From positions 434,001 to 498,000 of the forward strand of contig JACKQB010000005.1 in the NCBI GenBank assembly GCA_024233115.1: a stretch of DNA of 64,000 bases. The letters are read 5' to 3'. The first letter of the stretch is position 1. Each line of letters starts with the position of its first letter. The notes under the pieces were generated by a model, which searched no databases, was not told where the DNA came from, and saw only the letters and a list, made by a program, of their open reading frames with translations. This DNA comes from Akkermansiaceae bacterium. GTDB taxonomy: Bacteria; Verrucomicrobiota; Verrucomicrobiia; Verrucomicrobiales; Akkermansiaceae. Below, piece after piece: positions 28,390-36,805 of the stretch. A program made the position numbers and the translations under genes.

Positions 28390-28710
28390 ATGTCACAAGA
28401 TTTCTCAGACAAAAACTGGATAGAAACCAGCGCGTCATTTGCGCCCGCCGTGTTGGGAGCTGCTGCGGGTGTTTTCCTGGGTGACCTCATGCATCGCGAT
28501 GCCCGCCGTCCGGTAGCCTTTACCCTGGCCGCCCTCGGGGTCGTCGCCCTGGCTCCCGCCCTGGTCGAAGCCGTTCTCGATAAGGTGAACGGGCCGAACA
28601 GTCGACGCGGCAGTCGGCGGACGCTGCGCAATATCCGTGACGCCGGGATGACTGCGGACGAGTTTGCCGATCTCGAGGATGAAATAGGCGAGCAAATGTT
28701 TATCGGGTGA
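28390..28710 (+). CDS. Small membrane protein of unknown function
   Basis: A 106-residue protein. A hydrophobic stretch (about residues 17-31) and a second (about 43-61) suggest two membrane helices; between them is DLMHRDARRP, and the C-terminal 45 residues are polar, with RRGSRRTLRNIRDAG and an acidic end. It precedes the RmlD-like gene by a few bases on the same strand. No family was recognised. Confidence 0.65.
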   Translation: MSQDFSDKNWIETSASFAPAVLGAAAGVFLGDLMHRDARRPVAFTLAALGVVALAPALVEAVLDKVNGPNSRRGSRRTLRNIRDAGMTADEFADLEDEIGEQMFIG

Positions 28711-28735
28711 TTGCATGGGACCATTTTTGCGGCCA

Positions 28736-29611
28736 ATGCGCGTATTGATCACAGGCTCCACCGGTCGACTCGGTGGAGCTTTTTTATCGCTGTGGAACAA
28801 CTGCGACGGGTATGATGTCAGGGGACTCACCAGGGAGGACGCGGACCTCTCGCAGCCGGGACAAGTCGATGCCTTGCTCCGTGCAACAGCATTCGATGTG
28901 TTGGTGAACACCGCCGCGGTTTCCGGATTGGAGGAATGCCTCGACGCCCCTGGGCTCGCCCATGCGGTCAACGCGGAATCGCCCCGGGTGATGGCCGCGA
29001 TATGTCGGGAAAAGGGTGCCCGACTGGTCCATTTCAGCACCGACTACGTGTTCAGTGGTGAGGATGCGGGTAGCAAAACGGAAACCGATGCCACAGGTGC
29101 GGTCAATGTCTACGGCGCATCGAAATGCGCGGGTGAGCAAGCGGTGCTCGCAGCGGATGATCAATCCCTCGTTTGCCGTGTCTCCTGGCTGTTTGGTCCG
29201 GCACCACCAGACCGTCCGTCCCATTTTGACAACGTCCTCCGTCGTGCCCTGGCCGGGGAGGAACAACACCTGGTCGACGATAAATTTTCCGTCCCCACAT
29301 TCACCCATGACATCGTGCGCTGGGTGGGTCTCTTGCTCGAGCGCGAGAAATCGGGTATCTATCACCTCTGTAATTCAGGTGGCCCGGAAAGCTGGCATAG
29401 CTACGCCGTAAAAATCTGTCGACTCGCCCGGCGGCATGGATTGGAAGTCGACAGCTCAAAGCTGGTGTCGACATCCCTCAACGATGCCCGTTTTTTCAGG
29501 GAAAAACGACCGGTTCACACGGCGATGCTGCCTGCGAGGCTGGAACATGAAGGGATCGTCAGCCCCCGTCCCTGGCTGGATGCCGCCGAGGAATATTTGA
29601 AAAGCCGTTGA
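28736..29611 (+). CDS. dTDP-4-dehydrorhamnose reductase-like (RmlD family) oxidoreductase
   Basis: A 291-residue short-chain dehydrogenase of the RmlD_sub_bind family. The Rossmann motif GSTGRLG is at the N-terminus, NTAAVSGLEECL, HFSTDYVFSGE and the catalytic YGASK follow, then FSVPTFTHD and YHLCNSGG. RmlD makes dTDP-L-rhamnose; several relatives act on other substrates and no other rml gene is seen here, so the substrate is open. ATG 28736 places the first strand at the start; ATG 28715 is an in-frame alternative. Confidence 0.8.
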   Translation: MRVLITGSTGRLGGAFLSLWNNCDGYDVRGLTREDADLSQPGQVDALLRATAFDVLVNTAAVSGLEECLDAPGLAHAVNAESPRVMAAICREKGARLVHFSTDYVFSGEDAGSKTETDATGAVNVYGASKCAGEQAVLAADDQSLVCRVSWLFGPAPPDRPSHFDNVLRRALAGEEQHLVDDKFSVPTFTHDIVRWVGLLLEREKSGIYHLCNSGGPESWHSYAVKICRLARRHGLEVDSSKLVSTSLNDARFFREKRPVHTAMLPARLEHEGIVSPRPWLDAAEEYLKSR

Positions 29612-29644
29612 CCCGGCGTGTTCTCAGGTGCATGATCACGGCGT

Positions 29645-30184
29645 ATGAAATATGCCAACCTCCTCAATCTGACAGCCCTCGCATCCGTTTCGGTTGCCCT
29701 GGTGAGCTGTGATTCAATCAACAAACCACTTGGTGGTAGCGATGCCTATAACCCGCTTGACGCCCCCGGTGCCGGTGCTTCCGCCCAGCAAGATCCTTAT
29801 GGGCCAGCGTTTACACCCGGCACTTTCCTGCAGACCGTTTCTCCTAACACGGCCTTCTTTACCAAGTTCCCCAAGGAAACCGATCAACCGGTCAAAACAC
29901 TTCCGGACTACACGGATGTGAAAGTGATCTCCACCAAGGGGTCCTACGTCAAAATCGAAGTCGTCGATACCGGCGAGGTCGGTTTTGTGCCCTCTGTGAT
30001 GCTCGGCGAAAAACGCTCACCCAACGAAGTGCCGGTGACTCCGGACCCCGGTGAAGTACCGGTCACCCCGGGTATGGCACCCGAGCCGGAAGCGCCGTCG
30101 GATGTGCCCGAGGTGGCACCCGAGCCGGAAGATCCAGGGCTTGAGCCGCCACAAGCCGTCGACCCCAGTCAACCGGCTGAGTAA
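29645..30184 (+). CDS. SH3-like domain lipoprotein
   Basis: A 179-residue lipoprotein with lipobox ALVSC. After a disordered stretch, residues about 60-125 look like a bacterial SH3 domain (PDYTDVKVISTKGSYVKIEV, TGEVGFVPSVMLG). The C-terminal third is a Pro/Glu-rich repeat (PGEVPVTP, APEPEAPSD, APEPEDPG) suited to crossing the periplasm or peptidoglycan. A terminator follows. Role unknown; perhaps cell-wall association. Confidence 0.75.
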   Translation: MKYANLLNLTALASVSVALVSCDSINKPLGGSDAYNPLDAPGAGASAQQDPYGPAFTPGTFLQTVSPNTAFFTKFPKETDQPVKTLPDYTDVKVISTKGSYVKIEVVDTGEVGFVPSVMLGEKRSPNEVPVTPDPGEVPVTPGMAPEPEAPSDVPEVAPEPEDPGLEPPQAVDPSQPAE

Positions 30185-30216
30185 GCGTAGAATCGTCCCC
30201 AGTCAACAATCATACC

Positions 30217-30253
30217 ACGGCCTCCTTCCCTTGTGTTGGAGGCCGTTTGATTT
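30217..30253 (+). terminator. Rho-independent terminator of the SH3 lipoprotein gene
   Basis: ACGGCCTCC / GGAGGCCGT with a 12-nt loop followed by TTGATTT; the T-run is interrupted. It starts 33 bp after the stop codon. Confidence 0.75.
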
Positions 30254-30331
30254 ATTACAAATCAGGGTGGTTAAGCGGGTGTTTTGGTGATAGGTCTAGC
30301 CTCACCAAGCGCGACACGCCTGGACAAAAAA

Positions 30332-31609
30332 ATGAGCGAACCATTTTCAGATTTTGGTGATCGCCTCTGCATGGGCAGCGGCATTGAAGAGCTGATGGAC
30401 GACCTGGGGAATGCCCTGGCGCTGGGCGGTCCCGATACCCGTATGCTCGGTGGCGGCCAGCCAGCCCATATCCCTGAAGTCAACGCCCTCTGGCGGCGTC
30501 GGATTGAGGAAATCATGGCAACACCCGGCGGCTTGGAAAAGATGTTGGGGAACTACGATCCACCGCGCGGCAACCCGATGTTTGTCGATGCCATTGCCGG
30601 GCTTTTTAAACGAAGTTTCGGCTGGGAGATCACAGCCAAAAACGTCGCCATCACGGCCGGCGGTCAAACGGCCTTCTTCTTCCTCTTTAACGCCCTGGCG
30701 GGAAAATTCAAAGACGGCTCACGTAAGAAAATCCTGCTGCCGCTGGTGCCTGAGTACATCGGTTACTCGAACCAGTCCGTTGGCGAGGATATTTTCCGTG
30801 CGGTCAAGCCGTTGATTGAGAAAATAGGTGACCACGACTTCAAATACCGGGTTGATTTTGAAAATCTGAAAGTCGATGACGACATCGCGGCGATCTGTGT
30901 TTCCCGCCCCACCAACCCAACGGGAAACGTGCTCACCGACCAGGAGATTTCCCGGCTTTCGGCACTGGCTGATCAACATGGTATCCCGCTGATCATCGAC
31001 AATGCCTACGGGGCTCCCTTTCCTAACATCATCTTCACCGGCGCCACCCCCGTGTGGAACGAGAACATCGTGCTCACGCTGAGTTTGTCAAAAATCGGGC
31101 TGCCCGGCACCCGGACCGGTATTGTCATTGCCAACGAAAAAATTGCCGCCGCCATCTCGTCGATGAGTGCCATCGTAGGACTCGCCAACGGCAACGTCGG
31201 CCAGGCCCTGATGGAGCCGCTGGTCCGCAGCGGTGAGATCCTTGCGCTGAGCAACGAGGTGGTCAGACCCTATTACATCGAAAAATCACGCCAGGCCCGC
31301 GAGTGGGTTGAGCAGGAATTTGATGCCACCCTGCCATATCGCGTGCACCTCAGTGAGGGTGCCCTGTTCCTCTGGCTCTGGTTTGAGGGGCTGCCGATTA
31401 CTTCACGCGAGCTTTACGAGCGGCTCAAGGCACGTGGGGTGCTCATCGTTTCCGGGCACTACTTCTTCTTTGGTGACGATGCGGCCGAGCCATGGCCACA
31501 CCGGAACGAGTGTATCCGCATGACCTACACCATGGACGAGCGCACCGTGCACGAGGGGATCAAAATCATCGCCGGGGAGGTCGCCAAGGCGTATGCCGAA
31601 AATGCCTAG
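30332..31609 (+). CDS. avtA: Valine-pyruvate aminotransferase (AvtA type)
   Basis: A 425-residue fold-type I PLP enzyme, exchanging amino groups between valine/2-oxoisovalerate and alanine/pyruvate. Visible: GGGQPAHIP, YDPPRGNP, PTNPTGNV, IIDNAYGAPFP and the PLP-binding lysine in LSLSKIGLPGTRTG (Lys254), then RVHLSEGALFLW, matching AvtA rather than general class I aminotransferases. ATG 30332 is favoured by an A-rich leader and the family start (MSEPFSDFGDRL). Confidence 0.9.
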   Translation: MSEPFSDFGDRLCMGSGIEELMDDLGNALALGGPDTRMLGGGQPAHIPEVNALWRRRIEEIMATPGGLEKMLGNYDPPRGNPMFVDAIAGLFKRSFGWEITAKNVAITAGGQTAFFFLFNALAGKFKDGSRKKILLPLVPEYIGYSNQSVGEDIFRAVKPLIEKIGDHDFKYRVDFENLKVDDDIAAICVSRPTNPTGNVLTDQEISRLSALADQHGIPLIIDNAYGAPFPNIIFTGATPVWNENIVLTLSLSKIGLPGTRTGIVIANEKIAAAISSMSAIVGLANGNVGQALMEPLVRSGEILALSNEVVRPYYIEKSRQAREWVEQEFDATLPYRVHLSEGALFLWLWFEGLPITSRELYERLKARGVLIVSGHYFFFGDDAAEPWPHRNECIRMTYTMDERTVHEGIKIIAGEVAKAYAENA

Positions 31610-31689
31610 AAGGTCGATAAGAGCGAGACAAAATGCGGCTCTGTGACCGCTACAGTGTGCAGAGAGAGCAGTCACTGCTTTTTAAAACC

Positions 31690-32646
31690 ATGACACACAC
31701 ACGCAAGCGACTCGTAATAGCATTAGCCACCGCTTCATTGGCTGTCCCGGTTGTTTCGGCTGGGGGCGATGGCTGGATGACCGACTTTGATGCCGCCAAG
31801 GCAAAGGCAAAAAAAGAAGGCAAGGACCTGCTGGTCGATTTTACCGGGTCCGACTGGTGCGGCTGGTGTATCAAGCTTGATAAGGAGGTTTTTCAACAGG
31901 ATGCATTCAAAGAGGCTGTGCCCAAGGACTTCATCCTCGTCGAACTCGATTTTCCGAGTAAAAAGGAGATTCCCGAGGCCCTGAAAAATCAAAACAAGGC
32001 CTTGCGGGATGCTTTTTCTATTTCGGGCTTCCCCACAGTGATGCTCTGCGACGCGGATGGGCGCCCATACGCCAAGACCGGTTACCAACGTGGCGGTGCG
32101 GAAGCCTATGTCACCCACCTGGATGAGCTCCGGAAACAAAAAAAACAGCGCGACGACAACTTTGCCGCCGCAGGGAAACTCGAAGGTCCGGCCAGGGCCA
32201 GGGCGCTGGAACTCGCGCTCTCGGTAGTGCCTCCCAAGTGCCTGGGCATCTACCAGGAGGAACTCAACCAGATCGCGCTCGCCGATCCTGATGACGCCAG
32301 CGGGTTTACCGCCAGATACAAGGCCGAAGTCGCAACCAAGGCATTACAAACCTTGATGCACCCCTTGTTCAAGGAGCGCGATTTCGCGGCGGTCTCCGTC
32401 AAGGTCGACGAGTTTATCAAAGAGAGCCAACCCACTGGAGAGGCACTGCAAACCGCGATGCTCTATAAGCTCCAGGCTCTCTACATGGAGAAAAAATACG
32501 ATGCCGCCCTCAAGCTGGCCGATGAGATCATCGCGATCAACGACACCAACAAACCCGCCCGCTTCTCAAGTATGATCAAAAAACGACTCGAGCGCATGCT
32601 GGAGCAGGAGCAGGAGAAGCAGGGGGAGGCGGAAAAGGGGGAATAA
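31690..32646 (+). CDS. Exported thioredoxin-like protein with TPR-like tail
   Basis: A 318-residue protein with a signal peptide (LVIALATASLAVPVVSA). A thioredoxin-like domain of the DUF255/thioredoxin_7 kind follows: FTGSDWCGWCIKL with Cys57 and Cys60, then SISGFPTVMLCDADG with the cis-Pro. The rest is all-helical, with LYKLQALYMEKKYDAALKLADE resembling TPR units and a Glu-rich end. It probably acts as a periplasmic disulfide reductase or isomerase; partner unknown. Confidence 0.85.
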   Translation: MTHTRKRLVIALATASLAVPVVSAGGDGWMTDFDAAKAKAKKEGKDLLVDFTGSDWCGWCIKLDKEVFQQDAFKEAVPKDFILVELDFPSKKEIPEALKNQNKALRDAFSISGFPTVMLCDADGRPYAKTGYQRGGAEAYVTHLDELRKQKKQRDDNFAAAGKLEGPARARALELALSVVPPKCLGIYQEELNQIALADPDDASGFTARYKAEVATKALQTLMHPLFKERDFAAVSVKVDEFIKESQPTGEALQTAMLYKLQALYMEKKYDAALKLADEIIAINDTNKPARFSSMIKKRLERMLEQEQEKQGEAEKGE

Positions 32647-32745
32647 ATCCCCCCCGGATGATCCGTAAACCGCCGGGCGCTCAAGCAGGAGCCGCCCAAG
32701 GACTGAAGGCAGCCCCCCAAGGGCATGAAGCAAGTGCCGCCCAAA

Positions 32746-32779
32746 GGAAAAGAGCGGCAGGTTTGACCCCACCGCTCTT
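32746..32779 (-). terminator. Terminator of the sigma-factor gene
   Basis: AAGAGCGG (32750-32757) / CCGCTCTT (32772-32779) with a 14-nt loop; on the minus strand TTTTCC follows. The hairpin can also serve the convergent thioredoxin gene. Confidence 0.65.
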
Positions 32780-32848
32780 CACACCTACGATCCCAATCTA
32801 AGGTATCGTCGTATATTTATATGATAATACCTAGGATTGTGTTTTATT

Positions 32849-33715
32849 TTATGAGGCCTCAGCCACGCTCCCTGCGAGGGGTTCGGGCATTGGCGTCTCC
32901 TTCCTATGCAACGCTTTACGCATCTTTTCAAGCGCAATATTTTGCAATTGTCGGATTCTTTCGCGGGTGACGCCGAATTCGACGCCAACTTCCTCGAGAG
33001 TCATGGGGGTTTTGCCGTCCAGGCCGAAGCGGGCATCGATGATGCGGTGCTCACGCTCATCCAGCACATCGAGCAGCTCGTCGAGCTCGCCGTGCATGTT
33101 TTTGCTGTCGAGCGCTTCAAACGGATTGACCGCCATTTCATCACCGATGATATCGCTGAACTCGGCGCTGTCGTCATCGTGGACAGGCGCATTGAGCGAC
33201 GTCGGGCGCTTGGCGGCACGCTCAAGAAGAGCGAGCTTTCTGCGCGGGATTCCAAGCTCCTCGGCGATCTCGGCCTGGGTTGGTTCGCGACCAAGGGCCT
33301 CGGTCAGAATCGCTGAAATACGGCGCATGCGGGCGATTTTGTCGACCATGTGGACTGGTAGCCGGATCGTCTTGCTCTGGTTGGCCAGGGCGCGTTTGAT
33401 CGACTGCTTGATCCACCAGGAGCCGTAGGTGCTGAGCTTGCCTCCCTTGTTGGGGTCGAAACGTTCCACGGCTTTCATCAGGCCGATGTTGCCTTCGGAG
33501 ATAAGGTCGGCGAGCGGCAGGCCGTAGCCGGAATAGTCCTGGGCGATTTTGACGACCAGTCGGAGGTTGGCGCGGATCATGTGAGCGCGCGCTTCCTTGT
33601 CGCCTTTTTTGATGCGGGCGGCCAGTTCGACCTCCTCGTCAGGTGTGAGCAAGGCGGTTTTTGAGATTTCCCGCAGGTAGAGCCGCAGGCTGGTATCAGA
33701 TTCAAATTTAGACAT
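32849..33715 (-). CDS. RNA polymerase sigma factor, sigma-70 family group 2-like
   Basis: A 288-residue sigma factor without the large non-conserved region of RpoD. Regions: 1.2 (TSLRLYLREISKTALLT), 2 (IRANLRLVVKIAQDYSGYGLPLADLISEGNIGLMKAVERFDP, GKLSTYGSWWIKQSIKRAL), 3 and 4 (REHRIIDARFGL, TLEEVGVEFGVTRERIRQLQNIALEKMR). Length and sequence resemble the short sigma factors of Bacteroidota and RpoS/RpoH-like group 2 factors; whether it is the main sigma cannot be settled here. A Fur/PerR-like palindrome lies 209 bp upstream of the start. Confidence 0.9.
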   Translation of the reverse strand: MSKFESDTSLRLYLREISKTALLTPDEEVELAARIKKGDKEARAHMIRANLRLVVKIAQDYSGYGLPLADLISEGNIGLMKAVERFDPNKGGKLSTYGSWWIKQSIKRALANQSKTIRLPVHMVDKIARMRRISAILTEALGREPTQAEIAEELGIPRRKLALLERAAKRPTSLNAPVHDDDSAEFSDIIGDEMAVNPFEALDSKNMHGELDELLDVLDEREHRIIDARFGLDGKTPMTLEEVGVEFGVTRERIRQLQNIALEKMRKALHRKETPMPEPLAGSVAEAS

Positions 33716-34222
33716 GGTAGTATTGGGGTTATGGTTATGTATTCCAGGGCGATATGAATGAGGGGGCTTGGATGGATGGTTTGGCTAAGTTTCTGCTATG
33801 GTATGGCCTTCATTAGGTTAAACGCCACACGGGGGCTATTTGTTGCATAAAAATGTATTCACCTTGTAAAGTTATCTTTCTACTGGGTTGGATGTACTTG
33901 ACCGGGATTTTGTTCACTTTATTTTAGAATGATTCTAATTTAGTGATAATGAGAGAACGGTGATAACGGATCTATTCCATGATTTGTTGTGGCTGACAGA
34001 ATTTGTGACGCGAATTTTTTTTCTGCGGTGTTTGCTTCGGGATGTTCGGGGTGGAAATCTCCGACGGTCCCTTCCGGGATGGTTTCCATGATGCCCTCAA
34101 AATGCTGGCGAGCTATTACAATGGTGGCCTGAATTTGGAATTCGACGTTTGAAACGCCCGTGCATGCGCCTGGCGGTGTATTTAGAGCTTTACGGTGGCT
34201 TGACCAGTGTTAGCATGAACAC
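33716..34222. other. Long intergenic region between the sigma factor and the ComM-like gene
   Basis: AT-richer than its surroundings. The only clear signal is the palindrome at 33924-33938. A 36-codon frame at 34042-34152 (starting MFGVEISDGPFRDGF) has gene-like composition but no support; it may be a remnant. Promoters for both divergent flanking genes should lie here. Confidence 0.4.
33924..33938. promoter_or_regulatory. Fur/PerR-like palindromic box
   Basis: TTAGAA-TGA-TTCTAA, a perfect inverted repeat. It matches the known PerR box pattern TTATAATNATTATAA at all but two symmetrical positions. It sits between the divergent sigma-factor and ComM-like genes. Binding is inferred from the pattern only. 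Confidence 0.4.
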
Positions 34223-35761
34223 ATGATTGTCCGTGTGTATTCGTCCGCCTTGCTCGGGGTGGAGGGCATTGAAGTGGAGGTGGAGGTCAGTGCCTTTAAT
34301 GCCGAGAAACCAGCGATCAATGTGGTCGGCCTGCCCGACGCGGCCGTCCGCGAGAGTTCGCAGCGTGTCACCTCCGCCCTCAGCACATCGGCCCTGAGCT
34401 GGGCGAAGGGGGTGAAAACCATCAATCTGGCACCGGCGGATTTAAAAAAAGAGGGCCCCCGATTCGACCTGCCCATTGCCCTGGCGTTGGCAGAAACCGC
34501 GGGAGACGACCGCATTCAGGAGCCCGAACGCTACTCGATCGCCGGGGAATTGGCGCTCGACGGCATGGTCCGCCCGATACGGGGTGTGCTGCCGATGGCA
34601 CTGGCGGCAAAACGGCAAGGCCGGACACGTCTCATTGTTCCTGCGGCAAATGCCGCCGAGGCCGCCATCGTGGATGGCATCAAGGTCTACGGTGTCGAAA
34701 ACCTTCGCCAAGCCTGGGACTTTATCACGGGCCAGCGGATACTCGCCCCGTTTGAACTCGACCGGAAACAACTCTTCGACACCCGCCGCCACTACGAAGT
34801 GGGTTTGGAGGACGTCAAAGGACAGCACCAGGTCAAGCGCGCCCTCGAAGTGGCTGCCGCCGGTGGCCACAATCTGTTGATGGTAGGCCCACCCGGAACC
34901 GGTAAGTCCATGATCGCCAAACGCCTGCCCACCATCCTCCCCGATCTGACCGAGGCCGAGGCGATCGACTCCACCAAAGTGCATTCGATTGCCGGTTTGT
35001 TAGGAAAGGAAAACGCCCTGCTGGTCACCCGCCCGTTTCGTGCACCCCACCATACCATCTCCGATGTGGGTTTGTTAGGTGGTGGCACCAACCCCGGCCC
35101 GGGTGAGGTTTCGCTCGCCCACAACGGGGTGCTTTTTCTCGATGAACTACCCGAGTTTCGAAGGCAGACTCTCGAAGTCATGCGGCAACCTTTGGAGGAC
35201 GGCAGTGTCACCATTTCCAGAGCCGCAGGAACGCTGACCTTTCCTAGTCGGTTCATGATGGTCGCCGCCATGAATCCCTGTCCCTGCGGCTATTACGGAG
35301 ATCCCAAACGCGAATGCCGGTGTTCGCCGCCGCAGATAGAAAAATACCGACAACGCATATCCGGTCCTTTGTTAGACAGGATCGACCTCCACGTCGAAGT
35401 CCCCCTGGTCGAGTATCGTGAACTGGCATCCGATGAGACGGGGGAAACCTCCGCCGTGGTCCGTGAACGGGTCGAAGCCGCACGGACAAGGCAGCTGGAG
35501 CGATTTTCGGCCAACCCAAAGATCACCTGTAACGCGTCCATGCCAAGCAAGGTGATGCGTGAGCACTGCAGGATCGATGCCACCGCCTCCGGCTACCTCG
35601 AACACGCGATGACCGAGCTCAATTTCTCCGCGCGCGCCCACGACCGGATTCTCAAAGTTGCCCGCACCCTGGCGGATCTGGCAGCTTGTGAACACATCCA
35701 GCCCGAACACATCCTCGAAGCCATCCAATACCGCACCCTGGACCGGAAGCTGATGATGTGA
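34223..35761 (+). CDS. comM: YifB/ComM family Mg-chelatase-like AAA+ ATPase
   Basis: A 512-residue protein with the three-part layout of ComM: N-terminal Lon-like domain (VYSSALLGVEGIEVEVEVS, VGLPDAAVRESSQRV), AAA+ module with Walker A GPPGTGKSM (Lys228), FRAPHHTISDVGLLGG, Walker B LFLDELPEF and MNPCPCGYYGD, and a C-terminal Mg-chelatase domain. In naturally competent bacteria ComM is a hexameric helicase assisting branch migration during DNA uptake; it is widespread outside them too. Confidence 0.95.
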   Translation: MIVRVYSSALLGVEGIEVEVEVSAFNAEKPAINVVGLPDAAVRESSQRVTSALSTSALSWAKGVKTINLAPADLKKEGPRFDLPIALALAETAGDDRIQEPERYSIAGELALDGMVRPIRGVLPMALAAKRQGRTRLIVPAANAAEAAIVDGIKVYGVENLRQAWDFITGQRILAPFELDRKQLFDTRRHYEVGLEDVKGQHQVKRALEVAAAGGHNLLMVGPPGTGKSMIAKRLPTILPDLTEAEAIDSTKVHSIAGLLGKENALLVTRPFRAPHHTISDVGLLGGGTNPGPGEVSLAHNGVLFLDELPEFRRQTLEVMRQPLEDGSVTISRAAGTLTFPSRFMMVAAMNPCPCGYYGDPKRECRCSPPQIEKYRQRISGPLLDRIDLHVEVPLVEYRELASDETGETSAVVRERVEAARTRQLERFSANPKITCNASMPSKVMREHCRIDATASGYLEHAMTELNFSARAHDRILKVARTLADLAACEHIQPEHILEAIQYRTLDRKLMM

Positions 35762-35767
35762 GGCTGG

Positions 35768-35911
35768 CTAACGTAATGTGATTCCCTCTACAAGAAGGGG
35801 CCATTCACTTTCAACTTCCCGGCCAACAATCAGATGATCGATTAATCCTTGTTGACGCGCAGCCTCAGCTTTGTGCACTGTAAAAACTGCACTTTTTTCT
35901 TTCTCATACAT
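35768..35911 (-). CDS. Short open frame or gene remnant, unknown
   Basis: From an ATG at 35911, 47 codons encode a polar peptide with AVFTVHKAEAARQQGLIDHLIVG and end in EGITLR, 6 bp from the convergent comM stop. The composition looks protein-like (amphipathic helix then strand) and the frame stays open upstream to 36046 without typical coding character. It may be the 3' end of a decayed gene. No family recognised. Confidence 0.3.
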   Translation of the reverse strand: MYEKEKSAVFTVHKAEAARQQGLIDHLIVGREVESEWPLLVEGITLR

Positions 35912-36097
35912 GTGTATTGGCGGTTGGGAGGAGTATGGCGTAGTAGCACCGAACCGGAATCTAAAGCGCAGAGCCCTCCTGACGTCGGGGTCTGCGCACT
36001 CCAGAGCTATGCACGTAACAGGGAAACCAAACCACAATTTGCCCACAACTTTCAGTTACCCCCTGATTAATGATGCAATTGGGTTAGGTAGTTTGAG

Positions 36098-36133
36098 GTA
36101 GGGTAAGTTTGCAACTTGCCGGCATGATATGTG
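36098..36133. repeat. REP family B, variant sub-type, single arm
   Basis: GTAGGGTAAGTTTGCAACTT then GCCGGCATGATATGTG. It has the AAGTT/AACTT stem of the variant seen at 58406, not the CAGCTT/AAGCTG stem of the main type. It lies in the 506-bp gap before the Dam fragment (35762-36267), which is otherwise AT-rich and featureless apart from the short frame at 35768. Confidence 0.65.
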
Positions 36134-36267
36134 AATCCGTTTTGTATGGGGTGGATTTACGATGGAGGATACAGATAAACCGCACAGGTGTACGAATGAA
36201 CACATTTTAACTTGATCCCCGGGGTGGTTCCGTGGTTCAATGACGCATGGTGAGGTTTAAGAACAAT

Positions 36268-36741
36268 ATGGGCCCTTTTATAAAGTGGGCTGGAGGGAAG
36301 CAGAGTATTGCTGACCAGTTGTTAGCTTGTTTTCCCGATGATTTCGACTGTTTTTATGAACCATTTGTAGGAGGTGGCAGTGTGTTTATGGCCACAGAAT
36401 GGAATAATGCCGTAATTTCCGATGTGAATGGTTGGTTGGTAGACTCTTACAAAGCGATACGTGATGACTGGAGCAGAGTGGCGAGCCTTCTCGATAAGAT
36501 GCCCAATGAAAAGCCGTTCTTTCTTGAGCTGCGCACTAAGCATCCATCGGATTATCAGGATCATTTTGAAAGAGCTGCGGCATTTATCTATCTCAATAAA
36601 ACCTGTTTTCGTGGGCTTTTCCGGGTCAACAAAAAGGGCTATTTCAATGTGCCATATGGCGAATACAATCGTCGTTATTACGACCCCGGCAACCTTGAAC
36701 GGGTTGGTGGATTGCTCAGTGAAGTCGACATCTTGGGATGA
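36268..36741 (+). pseudogene. N-terminal part of a Dam-type DNA adenine methyltransferase
   Basis: 157 codons of a D12-class N6-adenine methylase. Present: FIKWAGGKQSIADQLL, the SAM-binding FVGGGSVFM, AVISDVNGWLVDSYKAI, and AAAFIYLNKTCFRGLFRVNKKGYFNVPYG. The catalytic DPPY motif and the whole C-terminal half are missing; the frame ends at a TGA right after SEVDILG. Dam proteins are about 270 residues, so the gene is broken and presumably inactive. It is AT-richer than its neighbours and has a REP arm upstream, both suggesting foreign origin. ATG 36247 is an alternative start. Confidence 0.85.
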
Positions 36742-36805
36742 TGTGGGGGCCGCTGGTAGGCTGGCTGCCTGGTGGGGATATGCCGAGGGCTTGCCGTGGT
36801 GGTTG

